Assembly (NCBI GenBank): GCA_017467805.1
Contig: JAFUKJ010000058.1
Span: 1-64,000 of the forward strand
DNA length: 64,000 nt
Origin: Lachnospiraceae bacterium
GTDB taxonomy: Bacteria > Bacillota > Clostridia > Lachnospirales > Lachnospiraceae
Direction: 5' to 3'
Positions 26,381 through 35,457 of the stretch are shown one piece after another (position 1 is the stretch's first letter; every line of letters starts with the position of its first letter). Below the pieces are notes generated by a model. That model had not been told where the DNA came from, did no database searches, and worked only from the letters and a program-made list of their open reading frames with translations. The translations under genes were made by a program, and so were the position numbers.

Positions 26381-29083
26381 ATGAAAAAGAAAAAAACACG
26401 TGGTTTATTCGGTACAAATAAGAGAAAACTAAATTCGAAGGCTCAGAAATTTGTCCAAGAATATGAAGAATACGAAGAATATGAAGAGTTCGATGAAGAA
26501 TATTACGAAGATGCGCAGGATGAGGAATACGAGTCGGTATATGAAGATGAAGTATACGACGAAGAGTATTACGAAGATGAAGAATCTTGCGAAGATGAAG
26601 AATATTATGAAGACGAAGAATCTTGCGAAGATGAAGAATATTACGAGGACGAAGAATATTACGAAGACGAAGAATATTACGAAGATGAAGAATATTGCGA
26701 TGACGAGTACTATGATGATTATGAGTATGATGATGAGGGATATGAGCGTCCTAGAGGTTTCTTAGGATGGATTCGCAGCTTAACTGCCCTTGATGTGATT
26801 TTGTGTTTGACAGGAGTTGTGCTTCTGGCAGTATGCGGATTCGCAGTAAGCATGTGGTTCGAAGCACATGTGGTAGAACAGCAGATAGAAGCGATTGTTC
26901 CGTTAGGAGAAGAACTGAGTAATGTAGGATATATCGGAGAGAATGGTATCGAGTCCTTGGAGAATGTGTTGGTGGAACAGGGTACATCAATATCGGAGGA
27001 GCAGGAGACCATAGAGATAGAAACAAAGGAGGTAATTGATGTTTCTGCAAATGCGTCCGCGAAGGTAAACGTTACGTTTACCTCTACGGAGCGGGATTTG
27101 AAGATACGTTTCACTGATGCGGCAACTGGGAAATTGATTACAGGAACTGTCTTCGAGGTAGTACTTACCAATACAAAGGGTAAATCATTTACTGTTCAGG
27201 ATAAAGATATGGATGGAGTAATTTATGCGACTAATGTGAATGCTGGTGATTTTCAAGCAGTAGTCACCTCCACAGAGAAGTATAAATTTCCAACAACGGG
27301 TCAGACGGTAGTGGTAAAAGATAAGGTGGAGTATGTAGTAATTAATGTTCAGGATGAGATTAAAACAGAGTCTCAGATTAATGTAGCCGTAGAGGATACA
27401 GAGAACCTGGATGCGAAGGAAGAAGAAGTAATACTGAAAGATACGGTAGAGTGGATTGAGTCCGGTAAACAGTTAGTTAGTGGAACAGGCGTGTATTGTG
27501 CAATAGATAAGAAGACAATTCCTGATCCGACACTGGCTGCATCAGCAAGCGTTAACAGATTATCTGTTGGAGCATTGGCTGTGACCTTGAACCAATCGGC
27601 TCTTAATTTATTTATAGGGGAAGAATATAAGCTGGAGGGGACTTCTTTCCAAAATTCGCAAGATGGAAATGTTTCTTATGAATATTCAGCGGAATGGAAA
27701 TCCTCAAATAACGATGTTGCAACAGTTGAGAATGGAAAGGTTACGGCGAAGAGCCAGGGGAATGCGACGATTAGCTATACAGTGACGCGAAAGATAATTA
27801 CCACAGTTGAACCTGAGATAGAGGAAACAGAAGCTGTTGAGACAACGCAAGGTCCAGAGGAGCCAGAAAGCGCTTCGGAAGAAGAACCAAGCAGTGAGGC
27901 GGAGTCGAGTAGTGAAACAACGTTAAGCAGTGAAGCAGAGCCAAGTAGTGAAGTAGAGCCAGGTAGTGAAGCAGAGTCAAGTAGTGAAGCAGAGTCAGGT
28001 AGTGAAGCAGAGTCAGGTAATGAAGTAGAACCAAGCAGTGAAGCAGAGTCAACAGAAGCAGAGAGTGCTGCGCAAGAGGAGGCTTCACCAGAAGAACAGG
28101 TTGCAGAAGCATCTGTGGATAGAATGAATAAAGAGGACGCTGTTCAGACTACAGAAACAATAGATACAGCAACTGCGATATGTGAGGTTAAGGTTACACA
28201 TAAGGAAGCTTCAGATGTAGAGACACGTCTGAAGGATAGTAGCGGTAATCAGGTGTATATTAAAGACAGTAAGGGCAATTATATAGAGGCTGTGTATGCA
28301 GATTATTACACACAGAAAGATTTTTATGTCAAGATAGAAGCACAGTATTACTATACAGGCTGGCAGACGATTAACGGAAAGACATACTTTTATGATAAGA
28401 CTGGAAAACCTGTTACAGGGTCACAGGTAATTCAAGGAGTTACTTATAACTTTGGAACAGATGGTGCCATTCAGAATAATATTGATGGAATTACTTTTGG
28501 AATAGATGTATCTAAGCATAATGGTAAGATTGACTGGAATGCGGTAAAAAGCTCAGGAGTTGATTTCGCAATCATTCGTTGTGGTTACAGAGGTTCATCT
28601 ACGGGTGCGATGATTGAGGACCCTAAGTTCCATGAAAACATTAAGGGCGCAACTGCGGCAGGAATTAAGGTTGGTATCTACTTCTTCTCCCAGGCTGTAG
28701 ATGAGGTAGAAGCTGTTAAAGAGGCTTCTATGGCAGTAAGCCTTGCAAAGAGCTATAATCTGACTTATCCGATATTTATTGACACTGAGTCAAGTGGAGG
28801 AAGAGGAGACAAGATTAGTACAGAGGCAAGAACAGCAGTTGTAAATGCATTTTGTAAGACTGTGCAGGATGCTGGCTATAAGGCGGGAGTATATTCTTCC
28901 AAGACGTGGTTTGAGAAGCATCTGGATACCTCACAGCTTGGTAATTATACAATTTGGCTTGCTCATTATGCAGATGTGCCAAATTACAGTGGTAAATTTG
29001 ATATGTGGCAATATTCCTGCAAGGGTACAATAAATGGTATCAGCGGAAAGGTTGATTTGAATTATAGCTATTTAGGCTATTAA
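26381..29083 (+). CDS. Membrane-anchored multidomain GH25 muramidase with acidic intracellular repeat tail
   Basis: A 900-residue protein. Residues 1-28 are basic. Residues about 29-122 are a cytosolic tail of Glu/Asp/Tyr repeats (eight tandem EE(Y/S)(Y/C)ED units in the middle). One membrane helix follows (about 137-158), then a CnaB/SpaA-like beta domain (about 225-325), a Big_2-like domain (about 402-473) and a Ser/Glu linker with nine hexapeptide repeats (about 504-557). Next come a CW-binding repeat (GWQTINGKTYFYDKTGKPV, about 660-700) and a C-terminal GH25 lysozyme domain (about 705-900). The GH25 part has FGIDVSKHNGKIDW and the catalytic FIDTES. It would cleave peptidoglycan outside the membrane. 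A shorter paralogue is at 31214 within the rhamnose genes, pointing to a role in inserting wall polymer. Confidence 0.9.
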   Translation: MKKKKTRGLFGTNKRKLNSKAQKFVQEYEEYEEYEEFDEEYYEDAQDEEYESVYEDEVYDEEYYEDEESCEDEEYYEDEESCEDEEYYEDEEYYEDEEYYEDEEYCDDEYYDDYEYDDEGYERPRGFLGWIRSLTALDVILCLTGVVLLAVCGFAVSMWFEAHVVEQQIEAIVPLGEELSNVGYIGENGIESLENVLVEQGTSISEEQETIEIETKEVIDVSANASAKVNVTFTSTERDLKIRFTDAATGKLITGTVFEVVLTNTKGKSFTVQDKDMDGVIYATNVNAGDFQAVVTSTEKYKFPTTGQTVVVKDKVEYVVINVQDEIKTESQINVAVEDTENLDAKEEEVILKDTVEWIESGKQLVSGTGVYCAIDKKTIPDPTLAASASVNRLSVGALAVTLNQSALNLFIGEEYKLEGTSFQNSQDGNVSYEYSAEWKSSNNDVATVENGKVTAKSQGNATISYTVTRKIITTVEPEIEETEAVETTQGPEEPESASEEEPSSEAESSSETTLSSEAEPSSEVEPGSEAESSSEAESGSEAESGNEVEPSSEAESTEAESAAQEEASPEEQVAEASVDRMNKEDAVQTTETIDTATAICEVKVTHKEASDVETRLKDSSGNQVYIKDSKGNYIEAVYADYYTQKDFYVKIEAQYYYTGWQTINGKTYFYDKTGKPVTGSQVIQGVTYNFGTDGAIQNNIDGITFGIDVSKHNGKIDWNAVKSSGVDFAIIRCGYRGSSTGAMIEDPKFHENIKGATAAGIKVGIYFFSQAVDEVEAVKEASMAVSLAKSYNLTYPIFIDTESSGGRGDKISTEARTAVVNAFCKTVQDAGYKAGVYSSKTWFEKHLDTSQLGNYTIWLAHYADVPNYSGKFDMWQYSCKGTINGISGKVDLNYSYLGY
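26561..26704 (+). repeat. Eight tandem 18-bp repeats encoding an acidic tail
   Basis: Eight consecutive units close to GAAGAATATTACGAAGAT, each coding for E-E-(Y or S)-(Y or C)-E-D. Units alternate in part between EEYYED and EESCED. Near-identity at DNA level indicates recent slippage or unequal recombination, so copy number probably varies between strains. Confidence 0.92.
27890..28051 (+). repeat. Nine tandem 18-bp repeats encoding a Ser/Glu linker
   Basis: Nine units close to AGTAGTGAAGCAGAGTCA, coding for (S/G)SEAE(S/P). Unit 2 is the most diverged. The repeats form the flexible acidic stalk between the Big_2-like domain and the CW-binding repeat of the GH25 protein. Confidence 0.92.
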
Positions 29084-29084
29084 C

Positions 29085-29113
29085 TTGCAAAATATTGCAT
29101 TTTAGGCTAATAT
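29085..29113 (+). promoter_or_regulatory. Possible promoter of the rfb operon
   Basis: TTGCAA (29085-29090), 17 bases, then TAATAT (29108-29113). Each hexamer matches consensus at four of six positions. It lies between the GH25 stop and the rfbB start and would begin the second glycan operon. Confidence 0.4.
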
Positions 29114-29154
29114 GTATGCAGATACAAAACAAAATTATGGAGGCAGAGTAGCAA

Positions 29155-30249
29155 ATGAATAAAGAGGGAGTTAAGACCTATCTTGTTACAGGTGGAGCAG
29201 GATTTATTGGTTCAAATTATATTCATTATATGTTTAAGAAGTATGGTGATACTATCAGAATTATCAATGTGGATGTATTGACATACGCAGGTAATCTTGA
29301 GAATCTCAAAGCAGTTGAGGATAGAGATAATTACACATTCGTTAAGGCAGATATTACAGATAAGGAAGCGATTGCTAAGATATTTGCTGAGAATGATATC
29401 GACAGAGTAGTACATTTTGCAGCTGAGAGTCATGTTGATAGAAGTATTCGTAATCCAGAGGTTTTCGTACAGACTAATGTACTTGGTACAGCAGTTATGC
29501 TTAACTGTGCAAAGGCAGCATGGGAGTTACCAGATGGCAGCTTCAAGGAGGGTAAGAAGTTCCTTCATGTATCAACAGATGAGGTATATGGTTCTCTTCC
29601 TGATGATGAGAATGCATTCTTCTATGAGACAACACCGTATGACCCACACAGCCCATATTCAGCAAGTAAAGCATCTTCTGATATGTTGGTAAAGGCATAC
29701 ATGGATACCTATAAGTTCCCAGCGAACATTACAAACTGTTCGAATAACTATGGACCTTACCAGTTCCCAGAGAAGCTGATTCCGTTGATTATTAACAATG
29801 CATTACAGGGTAAGAAGCTTCCTGTTTACGGTGATGGTAAGAATGTAAGAGACTGGTTGTTTGTTGAAGACCATGCCAAGGCAATTGATATGGTGCAGGA
29901 GAAGGGAAGACTGTTCGAAACCTACAATGTAGGCGGACACAATGAGAAGCAGAATATTCAGATTATCGAGATTATTCTTGAGACCTTACAGGAGATGCTT
30001 CCTGAGGGAGACCCAAGAAAGGCACATGTTTCCAAGGATTTGATTACTTATGTAGAAGACCGTAAGGGACATGACAGAAGATATGCGATTGCACCAGACA
30101 AGATTAAGGCAGAGATTGGCTGGGAGCCTGAGACAATGTTTGCGGAAGGTATTAAGAAGACTATCGCGTGGTTCTTTGAGAATGAAGAATGGATGAAGAA
30201 CGTTACAAGCGGTGATTACCAGAAGTATTACGAAGAAATGTATAAATAA
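29155..30249 (+). CDS. rfbB: dTDP-glucose 4,6-dehydratase
   Basis: A 364-residue short-chain dehydrogenase/reductase that converts dTDP-glucose to dTDP-4-keto-6-deoxyglucose, the second step towards dTDP-L-rhamnose. It has the NAD-binding TGGAGFIGSNY (about 10-20), VHFAAESHVDRSI, the catalytic STDEVYG triad region and YSASKASSD (Tyr-x3-Lys), NCSNNYGPYQFPEKLIP and NVGGHNEKQN. Length is slightly above the common 340-350 because of an insert around WELPDGSFKEGKK. GGAGG lies before the ATG. It is followed by rfbA, a GH25 gene and rfbC. Confidence 0.96.
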   Translation: MNKEGVKTYLVTGGAGFIGSNYIHYMFKKYGDTIRIINVDVLTYAGNLENLKAVEDRDNYTFVKADITDKEAIAKIFAENDIDRVVHFAAESHVDRSIRNPEVFVQTNVLGTAVMLNCAKAAWELPDGSFKEGKKFLHVSTDEVYGSLPDDENAFFYETTPYDPHSPYSASKASSDMLVKAYMDTYKFPANITNCSNNYGPYQFPEKLIPLIINNALQGKKLPVYGDGKNVRDWLFVEDHAKAIDMVQEKGRLFETYNVGGHNEKQNIQIIEIILETLQEMLPEGDPRKAHVSKDLITYVEDRKGHDRRYAIAPDKIKAEIGWEPETMFAEGIKKTIAWFFENEEWMKNVTSGDYQKYYEEMYK

Positions 30250-30263
30250 ACATAAGCTATTAT

Positions 30264-30307
30264 GTGGGGACGTTAAGGACAGAGAGAATCTGAATTAGCG
30301 TTCCCAT
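30264..30307 (+). other. Intercistronic stem-loop without U-tract
   Basis: GGGGACGTTAA (30266-30276) can pair fully with TTAGCGTTCCC (30295-30305), counting two G-U pairs, and two more pairs extend the stem outward. No T-run follows, and transcription must continue into rfbA, so it may stabilise or process mRNA rather than terminate. A similar hairpin with a related 5' arm lies at 45573-45606. Confidence 0.5.
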
Positions 30308-30345
30308 TCGGCGTGTAATAAAAGAGAGAAGAAAGGGAGAAACAA

Positions 30346-31224
30346 ATGAAAGGAATTATTTTAGCAGGGGGTTCAGGTACAAGATTATATCCATTAACAA
30401 AGGCAATTTCTAAGCAGATTATGCCAGTATATGATAAACCAATGATTTATTATCCATTATCTACATTGATGCTTGCAGGTATCAGAGAGGTATTGATTAT
30501 TTCAACACCAAGAGATTTACCAGTATTTAAAGAACTGCTGGGAGATGGTTCACAGCTTGGTATGCGCTTTGAGTATGCGATTCAGGAGCAGCCAAGAGGC
30601 TTGGCAGATGCATTTATCATCGGTGAGGAGTTTATTGGTAAGGATGCAGTAGCTCTTGTATTGGGAGATAATATTTTCTATGGACAGAGTTTTTCTAAGC
30701 TGCTAAGAGCGGTAGCTGAGCGCACAGAGAAGGAAGAAGGGGCAACTATTTTTGGTTATTATGTAAGAGACCCTAGAGAATACGGCGTAGTAGAGTTCGA
30801 TGCGAATGGTAATGCATTATCCATTGAAGAGAAGCCTGAGAATCCAAAGAGCAACTATGCAGTGCCTGGCTTATATTTCTATGACAATAGTGTTATTGAG
30901 ATTGCTAAGAATGTAAAGCCTTCAGCGCGTGGAGAGATTGAGATTACAAGTGTGAATAATGAATATCTTAACAGAGGTAACCTTAAGGTAGAGACTATGG
31001 GACGTGGCTTTGCATGGTTAGATACTGGTAATCATGATATGCTTCTTGCAGCAGCTGATTTCGTATCAGCATTCCAGAAGAGACAGGGACTTTATATCTC
31101 ATGTATAGAAGAGATTGCATATAAGCGTGGATTTATTAATAAAGAGCAGCTAATTGAATTGGCACAACCGTTGTTAAAGACAGAATATGGAAAATACTTG
31201 GTAGAGGTTGCGAATGGACTCTAA
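30346..31224 (+). CDS. rfbA: Glucose-1-phosphate thymidylyltransferase
   Basis: A 292-residue nucleotidyltransferase making dTDP-glucose from dTTP and glucose-1-phosphate, the first step of the dTDP-rhamnose pathway. Characteristic motifs: [44 protein letters not shown] at the N-terminus (residues 3-46), [29 protein letters not shown], and [13 protein letters not shown] with [10 protein letters not shown]. Length is normal for RmlA. It begins 96 bp after rfbB, and its stop overlaps the start of the GH25 gene by about 11 bp. The substrate glucose-1-phosphate would be supplied by the mutase at 43827. Confidence 0.97.
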   Translation: MKGIILAGGSGTRLYPLTKAISKQIMPVYDKPMIYYPLSTLMLAGIREVLIISTPRDLPVFKELLGDGSQLGMRFEYAIQEQPRGLADAFIIGEEFIGKDAVALVLGDNIFYGQSFSKLLRAVAERTEKEEGATIFGYYVRDPREYGVVEFDANGNALSIEEKPENPKSNYAVPGLYFYDNSVIEIAKNVKPSARGEIEITSVNNEYLNRGNLKVETMGRGFAWLDTGNHDMLLAAADFVSAFQKRQGLYISCIEEIAYKRGFINKEQLIELAQPLLKTEYGKYLVEVANGL

Positions 31225-32521
31225 GACAAAAAGACTTACGGCATTGCTTCTGAGTTTGGTTATTCTATTAGTGGTAGGTGCGATTGTATTAGTCAATTAT
31301 CAGGAGCTTATCGGTAATAAAGGTGTAAATGGTGAAGAAAGCGCTGTGATGTTTCAAAATATGGAAACGGAAGCAGATGGAAAGGTAAAGGGCGCAGATT
31401 TATCTGCATTTCTAAAGGATGATACATTCTTTGATGCAGAAGAAAAGATTTATGATGGTATTGTACAGGTAACTGAGGAAGAGACAGATGTGGAAACAGA
31501 CGTAGCTGCTTCAGAGCTGACCTTGATGGCGACTTCTGTAGAACGTGATTTGCGTGTCAGAATTGTCGATAAGAGCGGTAATCCTGTAGAAGGATATGGC
31601 TTTAAGATCAGCGTGGAAGGTACAGGTACCTATAAGGATTTGGATGAGGATGGAATCATCTATGTTTCTGGCCTTAAAGCTGGAGATTATAAGATAGTTA
31701 TGCAGGAGCAGGAGGGCTTTGATGAAGTGGCTGCTCCGTTGACAGTATCTGTTAAGGCGAACATTACTTATACTCCGATTGAAGATATCAGCTATTTGAT
31801 TAAGGCAGAGTCAGAAATTGATACTATGACAGAAGATACTGATGCCAATGATGTGCAGGAAAAGGATGCTGACGAGACACAGTATACAAAGCTTTTAGAG
31901 GCTGACCAGAGTGGAGAGCCTATTCAGCTTGGAATTGATGTTTCCAAGTGGCAGAAAGAGATTGATTGGGAGCTTGTAGCTGCAGAAGGTGTGGATTTTG
32001 CGATTATCAGATGTGGATATCGTGGTTCATCTTCAGGCTATCTTGTGGAAGACCCTTACTTTGCACAGAATATTAAGGGAGCAACCGAAGCAGGAATTAA
32101 GGTTGGAGTTTACTTCTTTACGCAGGCTGTGAATGCGGTGGAGGCAGTAGAGGAAGCCAGTATGGTAATCAGTCTTTTGGGTGATTATGCTTTGGATTAT
32201 CCTATTTTTATTGATACGGAAGGCGCAGGCGGCGATGGAAGAGCGGATGGGCTTGATGTAGAGACCAGAACTGCGGTTTGTGAGACCTTCTGTAAGACAA
32301 TTGAGAATGCAGGCTATGAAGCGGGAGTATATGCAAGCCGTTCATGGTATTATACTATGTTGAATACAGATAAGATTAATGATTATACAATCTGGCTTGC
32401 TGAATATAGACAGACACCGCTTTATGATGACCACTATGAGATGTGGCAGTATACCTCTAAGGGTAGTGTTGCGGGCATTGAGGGTAATGTGGATTTGAAT
32501 GTGAGTTATTTAGGATTTTAG
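31214..32521 (+). CDS. Membrane-anchored GH25 muramidase inside the rhamnose operon
   Basis: A protein of about 435 residues: short cytosolic head, one membrane helix (about 7-30), an acidic spacer, a CnaB-like beta domain beginning [21 protein letters not shown] (about 112-190), a Glu/Asp-rich linker, then a GH25 domain (about 238-435) with [26 protein letters not shown] and catalytic FIDTEG. It shares both the beta domain and the GH25 domain with the 900-residue protein upstream, so the two are paralogues. The frame opens at TTG 31208, but ATG 31214 has GAGG six bases upstream. Overlap with rfbA and 12 bp spacing to rfbC place it firmly in the operon, which suggests wall remodelling during polysaccharide export or attachment. 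Confidence 0.92.
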   Translation: MDSKTKRLTALLLSLVILLVVGAIVLVNYQELIGNKGVNGEESAVMFQNMETEADGKVKGADLSAFLKDDTFFDAEEKIYDGIVQVTEEETDVETDVAASELTLMATSVERDLRVRIVDKSGNPVEGYGFKISVEGTGTYKDLDEDGIIYVSGLKAGDYKIVMQEQEGFDEVAAPLTVSVKANITYTPIEDISYLIKAESEIDTMTEDTDANDVQEKDADETQYTKLLEADQSGEPIQLGIDVSKWQKEIDWELVAAEGVDFAIIRCGYRGSSSGYLVEDPYFAQNIKGATEAGIKVGVYFFTQAVNAVEAVEEASMVISLLGDYALDYPIFIDTEGAGGDGRADGLDVETRTAVCETFCKTIENAGYEAGVYASRSWYYTMLNTDKINDYTIWLAEYRQTPLYDDHYEMWQYTSKGSVAGIEGNVDLNVSYLGF

Positions 32522-32533
32522 GAGATGAATGAT

Positions 32534-33091
32534 ATGGGAAAGATTACAGTGGAAACATGTGAGATAGAAGGATTAAAGATTATTACACCAACTGTGTTTG
32601 GTGATAGCAGAGGATATTTCATGGAGTCTTACAATTACAATGACTTCAAGGAGGCAGGAATTGACCATGTGTTTGTACAGGACAACCAGTCTGCTTCTAA
32701 GAAGGGAGTTTTAAGAGGACTTCATTTTCAGAAGAATTATCCACAGGATAAGCTTGTTCGCGTGATTAAAGGTGAGGTTTATGATGTGGCAGTTGATTTA
32801 AGAGAGGGCTCTGAGACTTTTGGAAAGTGGCATGGAGTATTATTATCAGAAGAGAATAAGAAACAGTTCTTTGTTCCAAAGGGATTTGCTCATGGCTTCT
32901 TAGTATTGTCTGATTATGCAGAGTTCTGCTATAAGTGTACGGATTTCTACCATCCAAATGATGAGGGTGGATTGATGTGGAATGATCCTGATATTGGAAT
33001 TGAATGGCCAATTTCAGAAGGCATGGAAATTATTTTGTCTGAGAAAGATAAGGTTCATGGCGGTATCAAGGCATATGTAGAAGGGAAATAG
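32534..33091 (+). CDS. rfbC: dTDP-4-dehydrorhamnose 3,5-epimerase
   Basis: A cupin-fold epimerase of about 185 residues acting third in dTDP-L-rhamnose synthesis. Motifs: DSRGYFMESYN (about 22-32), FVQDNQSASKKGVLRGLHFQ with the catalytic His, KLVRVIKGEVYDVAVDLR, and PKGFAHGFLVLSD. ATG at 32525 also opens the frame, but its ribosome site GGAG (32521-32524) touches it; ATG 32534 has a better spacer. The final enzyme of the pathway, RfbD, is not encoded anywhere in this window, so it must lie elsewhere or the pathway branches to another deoxysugar. Confidence 0.95.
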   Translation: MGKITVETCEIEGLKIITPTVFGDSRGYFMESYNYNDFKEAGIDHVFVQDNQSASKKGVLRGLHFQKNYPQDKLVRVIKGEVYDVAVDLREGSETFGKWHGVLLSEENKKQFFVPKGFAHGFLVLSDYAEFCYKCTDFYHPNDEGGLMWNDPDIGIEWPISEGMEIILSEKDKVHGGIKAYVEGK

Positions 33092-33098
33092 TCTTTCG

Positions 33099-34094
33099 AT
33101 GAAAGCAGGATTATCTAAGAAAACGATTAAAATAATAGTAACCTTGATTGCGTTGATTTTTGCGTTGGTTATTGTATTACATCATAACCCTCTGGCAGTT
33201 CAGCAGGAGGAGAACATTAAGAAGACGATAGCCTGTGTGATTATTGCAGCAGCAGTTTTGGTATTCTGGCGCTTTTACGATAGGATTGTATCATTACCTG
33301 TAGAGCTTTGGCAGTCAAGACATTTGATTTGGAAGCTTGCCAAGAATGATTTTAAGACAAGATATGCAGGCTCTTATCTTGGACGAATCTGGGCGTTTGT
33401 ACAGCCTGTGGTTACAGTGGTCTTATACTGGTTTGTGTTTGATTACATTATGAACGCAAAGAAGGAGTTCTTATCTCAGGGAATAGATGTACCTTATCTG
33501 TTGTGGTTAATGGCAGGTTTGGTTCCGTGGTTCTATTTTTCAGAGGCAATTAATAATGGAATGACTTCTCTTTTGGAGTACAGCTATCTGGTAAAGAAGG
33601 TCGTTTTTAAGATTAGTATTATTCCGATTATTAAGATTATTGCGGCAACCTTTACACATTTATTCTTTGTAGCGTTTATGCTTGTGGTGTATTTTGTCTA
33701 TGGCTACGAGCCAAGTATATATTTGATACAGCTGCCTTATTATACTTTTTGTATGTTTATGATTGTACTGGCAATCAGCTATTCTACCTGTGCAATCGTA
33801 ATATTTTTCAGAGACCTGACGCAGATTGTCAGCATTGCATTACAGATTGGAATGTGGGCAACACCGATTCTTTGGAATATAAACAGATTTGAGAATCCGA
33901 TTGTACAGACGATTATCAAGATTAATCCGATATTTTACATTGTAAATGGATACCGCAGTGCTATGTATGAGCAGACCTGGTTTTGGCAGGATTTTTATTC
34001 TACGATGTATTTTTGGATTGTAACAGTAGTTTTATTTGGCGTGGGAGCGCTTATTTTCCGCAGATTAAAGGTACATTTTGCAGATGTACTGTAA
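33099..34094 (+). CDS. ABC-2 polysaccharide export permease (Wzm/TagG type)
   Basis: A 331-residue permease. The family core starts with LIWKLAKNDFKTRYAGSYLGRIWAFVQPV (about 77-105), then GLVPWFYFSEAI and YLVKKVVFKISIIPI, FFRDLTQIVSIALQIGMWATPILW and NPIFYIVNGYRSAMY. It carries about 70 extra N-terminal residues with two hydrophobic segments that ordinary Wzm proteins lack. Together with the next gene it would export a complete, lipid-linked polysaccharide. It starts 7 bp after rfbC with a weak ribosome site, suggesting translational coupling. Confidence 0.92.
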   Translation: MKAGLSKKTIKIIVTLIALIFALVIVLHHNPLAVQQEENIKKTIACVIIAAAVLVFWRFYDRIVSLPVELWQSRHLIWKLAKNDFKTRYAGSYLGRIWAFVQPVVTVVLYWFVFDYIMNAKKEFLSQGIDVPYLLWLMAGLVPWFYFSEAINNGMTSLLEYSYLVKKVVFKISIIPIIKIIAATFTHLFFVAFMLVVYFVYGYEPSIYLIQLPYYTFCMFMIVLAISYSTCAIVIFFRDLTQIVSIALQIGMWATPILWNINRFENPIVQTIIKINPIFYIVNGYRSAMYEQTWFWQDFYSTMYFWIVTVVLFGVGALIFRRLKVHFADVL

Positions 34095-34119
34095 TAGGCG
34101 TGAGTATGGAGATTGAGAT

Positions 34120-35445
34120 ATGAATCAGCAGCTTGAGGAAATCGCAATTGCGGTAGAAAACGTGAGTAAAGTATATAAGCTTTATGATAAGCCTATGGAT
34201 AGATTAAAGGAATCCTTAGGCTTAACAAAAGAGAAGAAGTATCGGGAGCATTTTGCACTTTCAGATGTAAGCTTTCATGTGAAGAAGGGCGAGTGTCTTG
34301 GTATTATTGGAACGAATGGTTCGGGTAAGTCTACAATACTTAAGATTATAACAGGCGTTTTGAATCAGACTAGCGGTAATGTGAATGTACAAGGACGAAT
34401 TTCAGCTTTATTGGAGCTGGGAGCTGGTTTTAATATGGAATATACAGGCATGGAGAATATTTACCTGCAAGGTACAATGAATGGTTTTTCGGAACAGGAG
34501 ATTGATGAGCGTTTGCAGGATATTCTCGATTTTGCAGATATCGGAGATTTTGTGAATCAGCCATGTAAGACGTATTCCAGTGGTATGTTTGTACGTCTGG
34601 CATTTTCGGTAGCGATTAATATTGAGCCTGAGATTTTGATTGTAGATGAGGCACTATCTGTAGGTGACGTATTCTTCCAGGCAAAGTGTTATCATAAGTT
34701 TGACGAGTTCAAGGAGATGGGCAAGACCATTATCTTTGTAAGTCATGATTTGAGCAGTATTGCCAAGTATTGTGACAGAGTTATCCTTTTGAATCGTGGT
34801 ACGAAGCTTGGAGAGGGTTCGGCAAAGGATATGATTGATGACTTTAAAAGGGTTCTTGTAGGTCAGTATGAACTGCCTGAGTCTAAGTCTGAGAATAGCC
34901 TGTTGAATGACGCTGACATACAGGCAGCAGTCAAAAAGGATAAGACAGAGGAAGATAAGCCAAAGCTTTTAGAGTATGGTACAAAGAGTGCTGTCATAGA
35001 AGAGATATATCTTACGGATGATAGAGGTACCCGTTCGAATTCAATTATTAAGGGCAGTGAGTTCAATATTCATATGCGTGTACGCTTTGAAGAGAATCTT
35101 CCTGCACCGATTTTTGCATTTTCTATTAAGAATGCGAAGGGTACGGAGATTACAGGAACCAATACCATGTTTGAAAAGGCATTTCTTGAGCCTGTTAAGG
35201 CTGGTGTGGTAAAGGATATTACATTTACACAAAAGATGTCTCTGCAGGGAGGAGAGTATCTTCTTTCCTTTGGTGTTACAGGCTATGATGGAAATGATTT
35301 TCAGGTATATCATAGATTATATGATGCGTTAGATATAACGGTTATTTCGGATAAGAATACAGTTGGCTATTATGATATGGATACCACGATTAAGGTAGAG
35401 GATGTCGTAGAGAAGGACAACGTAATTCAATATAAAAAGGCATAA
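34120..35445 (+). CDS. ABC polysaccharide exporter ATPase with Wzt-type carbohydrate-binding C-terminus
   Basis: A 441-residue ATPase. The nucleotide-binding domain (1-245) has Walker A GTNGSGKST (about 65-73), the TagH/Wzt-typical ARISALLELGAGFNMEYTGMENIYL-like stretch, the signature YSSGMFVRLAFSVA, Walker B ILIVDEALSVGD and the switch FVSHD. Residues 285-440 form an Ig-like Wzt_C domain: GTKSAVIEEIYLTDDRG, then MSLQGGEYLLSFGV. In O9a/O12-type exporters this domain reads the modified end of a finished glycan before export. The gene directly downstream encodes a methyltransferase-kinase fusion, the enzyme class that makes such an end cap. GGAGATTGAG precedes the ATG. Confidence 0.93.
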   Translation: MNQQLEEIAIAVENVSKVYKLYDKPMDRLKESLGLTKEKKYREHFALSDVSFHVKKGECLGIIGTNGSGKSTILKIITGVLNQTSGNVNVQGRISALLELGAGFNMEYTGMENIYLQGTMNGFSEQEIDERLQDILDFADIGDFVNQPCKTYSSGMFVRLAFSVAINIEPEILIVDEALSVGDVFFQAKCYHKFDEFKEMGKTIIFVSHDLSSIAKYCDRVILLNRGTKLGEGSAKDMIDDFKRVLVGQYELPESKSENSLLNDADIQAAVKKDKTEEDKPKLLEYGTKSAVIEEIYLTDDRGTRSNSIIKGSEFNIHMRVRFEENLPAPIFAFSIKNAKGTEITGTNTMFEKAFLEPVKAGVVKDITFTQKMSLQGGEYLLSFGVTGYDGNDFQVYHRLYDALDITVISDKNTVGYYDMDTTIKVEDVVEKDNVIQYKKA

Positions 35446-35457
35446 GGAGCATTCCCC

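Noticed and set aside
26451-26765. Plus-strand Lys/Met-rich open frame overlapping the acidic tail
   Set aside because: It is an out-of-frame reading of the 18-bp repeats; the GH25 frame has the promoter and start.
26561-28051. Regular short repeats resembling a CRISPR array
   Set aside because: Units are 18 bp, contiguous without spacers, in frame and protein-coding; no cas genes are present.
27798-28112. Minus-strand open frame with Leu-His-Tyr repeats
   Set aside because: It is the mirror of the Ser/Glu hexapeptide repeats of the GH25 protein, with no ribosome site or promoter.
29155-30249. UDP-glucose 4-epimerase or RfbD instead of RfbB
   Set aside because: The STDEVYG, ESHVDRSI and NNYGPYQFPEKLIP motifs are specific to dTDP-glucose 4,6-dehydratase.
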